18,099 nt of DNA from the NCBI GenBank assembly GCA_001566295.1, contig KQ964304.1:8846-26944 (forward strand), in the 5' to 3' direction. This DNA is from Microdochium bolleyi (lineage: Eukaryota; Ascomycota; Sordariomycetes; Xylariales; Microdochiaceae). Below the pieces are notes generated by a model. That model was not told the DNA's origin, did not search any database, and saw nothing but the letters and a program-made list of their open reading frames with translations. The stretch's first letter is position 1. Each line of letters starts with the position of its first letter. The translations under genes and the position numbers were made by a program. This document shows positions 1 through 6,889 of the stretch, in pieces.

Positions 1-118
1 CTTTCGACCTTGGGTGGCTAGTAATGTACTAGGCTATACGACTAGTAGCCGAAGCTACTGGTCGCTTTCGACCTTAGGGGACTAGTAATGTACTACCTAC
101 AGCGACTAGTAATAGACA
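1..118. repeat. 64-bp tandem repeat, about 1.8 copies, at the left edge
   Basis: The unit starts CTTTCGACCTT at position 1 and again at 65. Both copies continue with CTAGTAATGTACTA (18-31 and 82-95) and later CGACTAGTA (39-47 and 103-111). The second copy decays after about 115. The array may continue left of the window. Positions 41-62 also form an imperfect hairpin (ACTAGTAGC against AGCTACTGGT). No protein is encoded here: all frames are broken. The repeat's role is unknown. Confidence 0.6.
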
Positions 119-265
119 GGGCACGCACCTAGTCGGATTCGACTATATTAAGAGCAGTATTAGAACGGCCCCTTGTAGAGCGAGGTGCGAAAATTTATTT
201 GCTTCCGAGATTCAAGCTAGTAGAGCCGATTCCATCGAGCTTTAAGGCTTGACTTTTCAATCCTT

Positions 266-559
266 ATGGGCTGTAATTTTATTGGTTCGATAGCCTTGGG
301 TTGGCGGCTCCATAGGCTAGGTCAATCAGCCTTCAAACGTAGATGGGATGTAGTTGAGGATGCAATATTCCTAGCCTTACAAGAGCAGTACCCAGATATG
401 AGCACTGGGTCCCTACGTAACTCGAGCCAGGCTCTTACAAGGCTTCTCAGTCAGCATGCTAGGCAGGAATCATATCGCGAGTTTGCAAGCTGGATTTACC
501 AGCTCCAAAGTACGTCTAATAACCGCAGGGACATCTATCTATTTTTAGCTGGCCTCTAA
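266..559 (+). CDS. Uncertain small hypothetical protein, 97 aa
   Basis: An open frame of 97 codons from ATG at 266 to TAA at 557-559. The product is mildly basic and looks helical, with a central stretch FKRRWDVVEDAIFLALQEQ and a C-terminal WIYQLQ segment. I do not recognise it. The base at -3 is C, so the start context is weak, and no clear TATA box or splice site supports it. It lies about 220 bp upstream of the small two-exon gene at 782 on the same strand. It could equally be the remnant of a larger broken gene, because upstream sequence in this frame has several stops. No signal peptide or membrane segment is visible. Confidence 0.3.
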   Translation: MGCNFIGSIALGWRLHRLGQSAFKRRWDVVEDAIFLALQEQYPDMSTGSLRNSSQALTRLLSQHARQESYREFASWIYQLQSTSNNRRDIYLFLAGL

Positions 560-781
560 TAGGGGGACTACGCGCTCGAAGAGCTAATTCCTGATAGGAC
601 AGCGAAGCGCCTCGTTAGCTAGCCTTTAGTGTAACATCGGAGCGCTTATTGGCTGAAGTCTAGTGGGCTGCGTAAAGTAGATAGTACATTTCGTTTAAAT
701 ACAGTAGAGATCAGTCTTGATTTCAACTTATGGAATCGAAGACCTGCACTTCCAGCTATTCTTTCGACGACCTTACACATT
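560..781 (+). promoter_or_regulatory. Spacer with a possible TATA-like element for the gene at 782
   Basis: No ORF of note. GTTTAAATAC at 693-702 lies about 80-90 bp upstream of the ATG at 782, a plausible distance for a fungal TATA-like element. The last 30 bases before the ATG are pyrimidine-rich (TTCCAGCTATTCTTTCGACG). This is positional evidence only. Confidence 0.3.
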
Positions 782-1178
782 ATGGACAACTTCGCGGGGC
801 TGGGTGACCTTTCTGAGCTTCCTCTTTATATGGCTGGCTCGGACTTTGATTTCGAGCGATTATATGCAACAACTGAGGCTACAAGTCAACCGATAACAAA
901 GAATGGGATAGGGTGCGATTTCTCTGAGTTTAGAAGGTCTCAATACTAATTAGATGCTTAGACAACTAGAGACCATAATCTCTAGGCTCGAGGCAGTCGA
1001 AGAGTCTATTTCTACCAAAGACCAGATAGATGGCCTTCTATCTACCATTGAGAGCCGATTGAACCTCATCGTTGCAGATCTGCAGAATCGCTTTGTATCT
1101 TTAGGCAAAGAGCTTGGAGCGAGCATTGGGAATTTCATCCAGAATTTGGTGACTCAGGATAGTCTACAGTCGCCCTAG
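782..1178 (+). CDS. Small two-exon helical protein, left paralog (115 aa)
   Basis: Proposed exons are 782-912 and 962-1178. The 49-bp intron has a GTGCGA donor, a TACTAAT branch-like site and a CTTAG acceptor, and splicing joins the frames exactly. The ATG at 782 has A at -3. The product is acidic at the N-terminus and ends in an amphipathic helical region with ISRLEAVEES, LLSTIESRL and LGASIGNFIQNLV. It is the diverged partner of the gene at 5752-6176. The second-exon products align without gaps over about 72 residues with roughly 30% identity by eye, both proteins start M(D/E)N, and the intron lies at the matching place. I do not recognise the family and see no catalytic motif, signal peptide or clear membrane span. 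The donor is not the usual GTAAGT, so the exon-1 end is the weakest part; a GTCTCA donor at 937 would give an intron too short to splice. Confidence 0.55.
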
Positions 1179-1710
1179 AAACGCTCAACATTACAAATAG
1201 GCAAATGAAATGGATATAGCAATGCTTAGCTAGACCTATTTTCGACGTATACGCTTTTGCGCTATTTTCAACAGGCTTCTTTACTATAAGAAGGGTCCCC
1301 TACTCATATATGTACCACAAGATGATGCTCGACCACGCTGAATCCTTCTGATAACCCTTTGAAAATATTACAATGGCATTCGGTAAATTCACAGTCGCTC
1401 TAGTAAGCGTATACATTACACGCGAGCTGTAGGTTCTTATCTGTGCATCATCTATTGTTCACAAGACTAACATCGCCTCGAAGACTAAAGAAATCCCATA
1501 GCCGGCGCCATGCTGTCCAGTTCGATAACGGACATCAGACAGAGCGGCGGCAAGTCCCAAAAGATGTCCCTAAGCGCCCAATGCACACCAGTAGGGTCTG
1601 GGAATAAGGTTTGCCCAGTTGTCGAGTGCAGAACTCCTGTTTGACTCGAGCGTCTGCTTCCATAATTATTTTACACCTATATATAGAATGAACGTTATTT
1701 TTAAACTTTG
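1179..1710. other. Gene-free spacer
   Basis: About 530 bp with no supportable gene. Short ORFs start at 1373 (10 codons before a GTAAGC) and at 1510 (a 44-residue peptide with two cysteines near its end). Their phases cannot be joined with the splice sites I can see, so neither is called. Confidence 0.5.
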
Positions 1711-2000
1711 TTAGTCGCCTAAGCTTCGGCGGCTTAAGATTTGATCTGATTGGTGTTGTGATTGCGCCTCTGAATCACATGCGCCTGAGCGATGTTGTTG
1801 GCTGGATTTAGAGATCACATGTAGGCCGCGTAATCGTCCCACCACTTCCGTGATTGCTGCCGGGTGTTGTGGGGAATCACGCCGGCGGGGCGCACCGGCG
1901 ATGAAGTCCAATTTCGGACCTCGTCCGCCCCGGGCGTAAGCGCAGTCCGGCCCCACCACACACCCCGACGCCGGCCGCGGAACCGGGACTAGGCGTCTGA
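1711..2000. mobile_element. GC-rich block with weak terminal inverted repeats (MITE-like candidate)
   Basis: The block begins TTAGTCGCCTAAG and ends ACTAGGCGTCTGA, whose reverse complement (TCAGACGCCTAGT) matches the start at about 10 of 13 positions. Positions 1716-1731 are also a near-perfect palindrome, CGCCTAAGCTTCGGCG. The interior, especially 1861-1985, is clearly more GC-rich than the flanks. I cannot find a convincing target-site duplication. A 101-codon open frame on the minus strand (1711-2016) is probably a by-product of high GC. It could alternatively be a GC-rich regulatory island upstream of the gene at 2097. Confidence 0.25.
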
Positions 2001-2096
2001 TCGTCCCGCTGGCCATAATTAAAAGTACTGCACACCCCCGGAATTTGCGAGTGCTAGAGTAAAATCCGCTCCTTTTTCCCCTCTGTAAGATCGACT

Positions 2097-2721
2097 ATGA
2101 TACCCGCGAACATTACCGACAACATGCCGAACATAGCGATAACGAGGACGAGACGGGACAACCGTCACACTCTCGACTATATACTAAATGTGGAGGATGT
2201 GGAGATTCTGGTCAGAGCTTTAGAGCTAGCGGTCTGTCCTCAGGTACAAACGCTGATTTTTACAGCCGCGACGTCGACGCACACACGCAGCCCGGAGCGC
2301 AAACACGAACAAGGGCCTTCCTCTCATCGTTACAATGCACCGAGAAGATAATAACGGTTTGGTGGACTTGCTTGTTGTAAGACGAAAGTGGTCTTCCCAG
2401 AACCAGCTACTTGAAAGCCAAAGCTGGGAATCTGAGGCGATGGTGCAGTGCAAGGATGAAAAAGCTGTGCTTTCGTACTGGGAGTCGAAAGGAGGACGAG
2501 ACGTGGCTGTGCTCAGGCCCGACATCCGGCGCGGTTTCAGGATCCTCAAGGCCTCTCGTACTCGCCGACAACTTCAAGTACAATTCGTCGGATACCCCAA
2601 AGAGAAGTCGTCGTGGTTATCTACCGCAGCTGTCCAAGTTCTCCTACCTCAGGCGAACGACTGGATAAGGGGGCTTATTGATCGCTGGGACAAAACTGAT
2701 AGAATCTCCTCAAGAGAATGA
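2097..2721 (+). CDS. Chromodomain-like protein (plus-strand copy), gene model tentative
   Basis: The well-supported part is the open frame 2335-2721 (128 codons from ATG 2335). It contains VLSYWESKGGRD, then LQVQFVGYPKEKSSW and a closing helix NDWIRGLIDRW. The segment (Y/L)xVxFxGYPxxxxSW plus a C-terminal helix is the hallmark of a chromodomain fold, known for binding methylated histone tails or directing integration. An upstream exon is possible: ATG 2097, then a 55-bp intron 2215-2269 (GTCAGA donor, CGCTGAT branch, TACAG acceptor) that brings the frames together, giving an R-rich linker. The donor is non-standard, so the gene may simply begin at 2335. A pyrimidine-rich run and an ATTAAAAG element lie upstream of 2097. 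The convergent gene at 3211-4143 carries a related block. No integrase or reverse transcriptase is next to it, so this is not an obvious retroelement tail. Confidence 0.5.
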
Positions 2722-2986
2722 AGACAACGGTAATTCAGCGCATTCTCCAAGAGTCAGGTCACCGAGAATTCCATTTATCCTTAAAGAACAAATTTCGACT
2801 GAGAGAAGCCGTATGCTAGCAAGGAGCACAGTATCTTGCAGATACTTGGGATGAGTATGCTACCTGGTATAACGCTTGCCTGGCTGAAACTTTGCTCTTA
2901 CTATGCACGGGGCATCCAGGTTATATGTCAGGTGTCTAGGCAGATTGGGCTCTTTTCCCTAAGGAATGTTTGTTAGCTGGGCGCTA
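2718..2986 (+). pseudogene. Stop-interrupted coding-like sequence after the chromodomain-like gene
   Basis: One frame starting at the ATG at 2718, which overlaps the preceding stop as ATGA, reads like protein but is broken by TAG codons. It gives about 33 codons ending FRLREAVC, then a stop. A 39-residue stretch follows with the pieces YLADTWDEYATWYNACLAE and CTGHPGYM, then a stop, then ADWALFPKECLLAGR and a third TAG. At least the first two TAGs could come from CAG by C-to-T change, the direction expected from repeat-induced point mutation or simple decay. I do not recognise the encoded protein. Chance protein-likeness in a non-coding region is a real alternative. Confidence 0.3.
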
Positions 2987-3210
2987 GAATATCAGTAGCA
3001 CGCCTTGAGCCCGCTTGATGCACGGTAGCAACTAGTGTTCGTACACGGGAGATATTTTCCAAACCGCGCACGTGGCAGCTCTGCGCTGCGGATTCTTGTT
3101 TATGGAAATTACTAGGCTCATGCCCTATATCTGGTTATCGGATACTTCTGTCCAGGGGTGATAGAGCCGCTAAGTGGTGGAACATAAAGACCTAAATGCC
3201 CAAATATAAC
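2987..3210. other. Spacer between convergent genes
   Basis: About 220 bp with stops in all frames and no recognisable element. It would hold the 3' ends of both convergent transcripts. Confidence 0.4.
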
Positions 3211-4143
3211 CTATGGAAGGTGCCGGCACTCTTGTATCTCTCGCCGTTGCCGTATGCCTAGACTGATGTTATGTCTTCCTACAGAACTTGCTAAGCCCAC
3301 CGCTCGGTCCGTCTCTCCAGACTCTGTGCTGTTCCTATCCCAATCTTCCGCTGCCTGCTCGTGGAATCGTCTTCTCAGATCCGGTGCCACTTTATGAGTC
3401 GGCTGCCAGTGTGGAGTCGACCACACATTGCCAGCTTGCAATGTCTGGACCTCGTAGCGCGGCGAGCTGCCGCTCAGATTTTCGTAGCCCGTAATCCTCA
3501 GTTTGTGAGTCTCATTATCCGCCCGTGCTGCCCGCTTCCGGTGGTAGTCGGCAATTAGATACGACGATCCAGCACGTTTGATCTCCTCTGCATTTACCCA
3601 GCGGGTATCCAGTTTCTTAGAGGAATAGCCGAGGTACTGTACGCGATATTTCGAGGGCCCTCCAACTTTGCACCTTGCGTCCAGGCAGCGGTGGAAGTAA
3701 TACTGTGCTGGAATCCCGTTGTCCTGTAACTGCTGATCCCGGCCACCTGGCTGCTCGGCCCAGTACTCAAGTAACTCGTCCTCGTAGTAGCTGTGTACAT
3801 CCACCTCTGCCATCCACTCAACCCCGCCACTCGCACCTCCATCGGTGGAGATGGACTTCGTCACCGCTATCTCGAATTGGCCTGGAGTTTCCGCGTCCAG
3901 CCTGTGCCTACATATACGAATTCTGTTTCGTGTCCGCGTGCGCTTCTCCTTGGACCTGGTGTTCTGCGGTTTCGCAACACGCTTGCGCTTTTTAGGTTCG
4001 TTGTGCTCGGGGAAGTCAGGGCCGGCGTCGGTGCGGCACGATCTTGTAGTCGGCGCCTGGTGGTGCTGTGGAACACGGTTGAGTTCCTGCTGTAGTACCT
4101 CAGCAGGGCTTCGCGAGGTCGAGCCGCCTTCTGCTTCTCGCAT
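3211..4143 (-). CDS. Chromodomain-like protein with an SV40-type nuclear localisation signal (310 aa)
   Basis: A single open frame of 310 codons from an ATG at 4143 (context AAGATG, A at -3). Residues 1-45 are polar. Residues 50-76 are a strongly basic block opening with PKKRKRV, a classical nuclear localisation pattern. Residues 121-135 carry ELLEYWAEQPGGRD. Residues 166-202 carry YRVQYLGYSSKK, RWVNAEEI and SYLIADYHRKR, a chromodomain-like strand-strand-helix pattern. The block from YW...GGRD to the closing helix matches the plus-strand gene at 2335-2721 in order and spacing, so the two are related. A second segment (about 214-268, with LRITGYENL and HWQPTHKV) is unassigned. The product is expected to be nuclear and to bind chromatin; its target is unknown. 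Open frames on the opposite strand here are shadows. Confidence 0.6.
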   Translation of the reverse strand: MREAEGGSTSRSPAEVLQQELNRVPQHHQAPTTRSCRTDAGPDFPEHNEPKKRKRVAKPQNTRSKEKRTRTRNRIRICRHRLDAETPGQFEIAVTKSISTDGGASGGVEWMAEVDVHSYYEDELLEYWAEQPGGRDQQLQDNGIPAQYYFHRCLDARCKVGGPSKYRVQYLGYSSKKLDTRWVNAEEIKRAGSSYLIADYHRKRAARADNETHKLRITGYENLSGSSPRYEVQTLQAGNVWSTPHWQPTHKVAPDLRRRFHEQAAEDWDRNSTESGETDRAVGLASSVGRHNISLGIRQRREIQECRHLP

Positions 4144-4985
4144 CTTGGGTTCCCTCTAGGTCGAGTGGCTGTGGCGTGGACATTAATCACTCTCTGCTGC
4201 TCTACGCGCGAGGCGCTGTAGCCTGAGATCTCTCAATTCCTCAGATGTGGATCATGGGCGTGCCTTTCCGTGGGTGACCTGCAATTGGGATGCCTGGTCT
4301 TTCTAAATGGGAGAGAGGGGGCAAGAATCATATGTACTAGCGAGTCGTCGTGAGCGCGCAGTGTTTATCCTTTCGGCAGGTGTTGGTCAGGACAGCGACA
4401 CAGGTGCCTGTGCCGCGCTTGGCATGTGCGCACACGCCCGCCGCATATTTGTACTGTGCGCACCTGCCCCCTCGATCCGGCGTCTACGTCCTATTCTCTC
4501 GACTATCTGCGATATTTCTCATGCCTTTGTTACTGTCTATGCTGGTAAGAACTTGAGAGTCTCTATATTTCCAGGGCACAAATCTCATGCGAAACTCTAT
4601 ATCCTAGGCCTGGGACAGGTCGATCCACCCCAAGACTTGCTCACGATGTGTCTTGTTATTTCCAACGGACATGAGAGGACAGCTCTTTATTCGCATGTAC
4701 ATTGATTGGCTCAGATCTACGAGGAGACTCGCACTCGCCTACCCGAGGACGAAATGTTGGAGACCCGAAAGAGTGGCCGAGGAGATACCTTCTACTGCCT
4801 CCAGCTTAACAAAAGTTCCTTGCAGGTGTCTCCAAAAGAGGACTAATCACATTGGGAATTGGTCACTTCGGGCTTGATCGTACACGACTAGCTATTGCTC
4901 GAAGTTCAAGGGGCACGAGTTTCGCCAGGACATAGCTATCAAGGTGTGGTACAGGACGGACAGCTACATTGAGACGAAGTAAAAT
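4144..4985. other. Gene-free or degenerate region with one coding-like fragment at 4706-4843
   Basis: The 132-codon open frame 4307-4705 (+) has a composition unlike a real protein and is not called. In the same frame after its TGA, 4706-4843 reads as 45 codons with natural-looking composition (IYEETRTRLPEDEMLETRKS, then GDTFYCLQLNKSSLQVS) before a TAA. A further piece ending at 4983 reads GHEFRQDIAIKVWYRTDSY before a TAA in another frame. A GTAAGA donor exists at 4543 with a CCTAG acceptor 63 bp on, but I cannot build a convincing gene. Decayed exons are possible. Confidence 0.3.
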
Positions 4986-5357
4986 TCATACCCTCCCTTC
5001 TTTACCATCATCACTTCCGTACCTCTCTCGTCTTCCACATTGAAACTTCCCTAGAGCGCCTTCCGTAGCTTCTGACCCGCATTCCTCAATGTGAGACTCG
5101 TGGATTGTTGACTGCCATGTCAGGAGTTGTAATTATGCATTATTGAAACCAGAACTCACCATTGGCTCCTTAGAATGTCCCAAATCGATGCTAGAGACCT
5201 CGTTTGTGATACCGTCCAGCTTTTGCAACAGCGCCTGTACATGCGCTTTGAGGTCGTGTAATTTCTCTGGTAGTGACGGATCATCGACCGTACGAACGGA
5301 CAGCCTGGGCTTGGCAACGTCACGAGTAGGTCGCAAAGGTGGCAGTTCGGAAACCAT
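4986..5357 (-). CDS. Small two-exon hypothetical protein (107 aa)
   Basis: Exons are 5357-5160 and 5111-4986, with a 48-bp intron (GTGAGT donor, CTGAC branch, GGCAG acceptor), all close to fungal consensus. Splicing is in phase 0 and opens the frame to a TGA at 4988-4986. The ATG at 5357 is in a good context (CAGCATGG) about 75 bp downstream of a TATATAAAG box, which argues for this start over the longer 230-codon open frame running up to 5825. The product has an N-terminal proline/arginine stretch, an amphipathic helix at about residues 30-52 (EKLHDLKAHVQALLQKLDGI) likely to form a short coiled coil, and a charged tail. I do not recognise it. An upstream ATG 13 bases earlier, out of frame, could lower translation. 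It is divergent from the gene at 5752, with 394 bp between the start codons. Confidence 0.55.
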
Positions 5358-5429
5358 GCTGAAGCATATGTTTAGGCGGGTAAGTTGTTTGATTGAATGA
5401 CTTCGAGCCTTGCCTGGCGAATGAGAGTA

Positions 5430-5438
5430 CTTTATATA
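5430..5438 (-). promoter_or_regulatory. TATA box of the small gene at 4986-5357
   Basis: TATATAAAG on the minus strand, about 73 bp upstream of the ATG at 5357. It leaves room for a transcription start about 30 bases on and a leader of about 45 bases rich in CAA/ACA, typical of fungal 5' leaders. Confidence 0.55.
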
Positions 5439-5751
5439 CTGTCCCAGCTCCGTTGGTAGGCTGCGGATGATGCCGTAGAGCGGGCTACAACAGAGGATGC
5501 CCCACTCACATTTCTTCGTACTCCATAGCTGAGACCAGGGTAACGGTAAAGTACTGGGAAATAACAGCGCAGGACCTACGTGTATTTTCGGAGAGGGTGG
5601 GGGGCAAAGAGCGCGGCTAATCGCCTGTCCCATTGGGTAGAGGCAGCGCAAAAACTGGCGGCCCATGGCGCTTAGTTCCCGTGTACAAAGGCAAGCTCGC
5701 GCGCATTGAGTCTCCTTGGTTTTCTCACTACACTCCTCGCGCTTCTCGACA

Positions 5752-6176
5752 ATGGAGAATTGGATCAATGGATTGGACCTTCCGGTGCTCCAGGAAGACT
5801 CTGGGCCTAACATGGACATCTTCAACCTGAACTACGACTTCAGTGCTCCAAACAATGACTCCGTTGGGGCTCAGAGAACCTCCCAAATCGATGAGGAGCA
5901 TTTGAATAGGTAAGGCAGTCCGATTCATTCTTGAGACTAGCTCTGACAAAATGCAGACTTTTGGAGAGGGCCAGCTCGAGCCTGGATCGGATCGAAGAAA
6001 AAATGTTAACAAGAACGAACTTAAACAATCTTCTATCTACATTCGGCAAACGCTTGTTCACTGCTTTCAACTTGATTCAGAAATTCATTGATAATATCAG
6101 GGGGGATTTAGGCTCCGCGATCAAGACTTCCATTCAGGGTTTGGTGCCTCTCGACGACGGCAGCCCTCCAGGGTAG
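5752..6176 (+). CDS. Small two-exon helical protein, right paralog (125 aa)
   Basis: Exons are 5752-5909 and 5957-6176. The 47-bp intron has a GTAAGG donor, CTCTGAC branch and TGCAG acceptor, and splicing gives HLNRLLERASSSLDRIEEK across the junction. The start ACAATGG is in strong context after a pyrimidine-rich leader. The protein has an acidic N-terminal half containing MDIFNLNYDF, then an amphipathic helical half with LLSTFGKRLF and LGSAIKTSIQGLV, ending in an Asp/Gly/Pro tail. It is the diverged paralog of the gene at 782-1178, aligning without gaps over the second exon with the intron conserved in place. Its function is unknown; the heptad-like leucines suggest oligomerisation. Because the intron signals are canonical here, this copy is the better guide to the family's structure. 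Confidence 0.65.
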
Positions 6177-6889
6177 AGATATAGCTATAGCTGATCCTGT
6201 GGCGAGCTCAAGGCCCCGCCCGATCATGCCACGTTTTACTATTAGAAAGCACTTGGTAATCAGAATGCATGTATCCTGCTTTGGGTAGTTCTTGCGATAT
6301 CAAGTATTACTTAGTGAGCGACAGGGGGGTTCCCGTGCCCCAGTCCTTCGTTGAACGGTCCGGTGGAGCACTGGCGCAACACGTATCAAGACCCAGCAGT
6401 GCAAATCCGTGTTGTAGTCAAAGTTTGAATGCCAGTCACGCCGAGGACTGTTGGTCGACTTGTGCATGCCATTACATGGTGCAAGGATGTGATGGTGCAT
6501 TCAGCGTCGTTATGGCGGAGGGCCACCCCTGTCCAGTTGGAGAGTAAGCGTGCAGAGCCCCCGCATGAACTATTGATCAGCGAGTGCGTCGGTCACGTCC
6601 GAAACTAGCCATGAAGGAATGTGATACCAATCTGTCGGGTCAATGGCGTCTTGGCAGGTGACCCAATTGGTGCTTTAAGCACTACGTCTTATCGCACCTC
6701 GCAGGGATAGTGAGGGGAAGGAAACCGTCGAGTTACCGCGTCCTTGCCATACGCACACCAGAACGAGAGAGTGTTGGTCATCTCGCACAGGTCTCGCGCG
6801 GAATAGCGCATTCAAGAGCGAGTCAGAGATTACACCATGGTCTCGTACTGCGTAATGATGATGAGATACTTGTGGGAACTCATACACAT
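6177..6889. other. Gene-free spacer
   Basis: About 710 bp downstream of the right paralog and of the convergent patatin-like gene. A 92-codon open frame at 6269-6547 (+) encodes a cysteine-rich peptide with no signal sequence, no intron and no recognisable motif, and is not called. Nothing else stands out. Confidence 0.45.

Noticed and set aside
1373..1642. Small secreted peptide made from ATG 1373 (MAFGKFTVAL, GTAAGC donor) joined to the cysteine-containing frame at 1510
   Set aside because: The phases of the available donors and acceptors do not bring the two frames together.
4307..4705. 132-codon plus-strand ORF
   Set aside because: Composition and residue order look random, with no intron or promoter support; only the fragment after its stop looks coding-like.
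5358..5825. 230-codon minus-strand ORF 5133-5825 as a single gene
   Set aside because: Its first half overlaps the exon of the right paralog and the TATA box region. The ATG at 5357 downstream of TATATAAAG plus a consensus intron gives a better model.
6269..6547. Cysteine-rich 92-residue peptide as a secreted effector
   Set aside because: No signal peptide, no intron and no recognisable cysteine spacing; likely a chance ORF.
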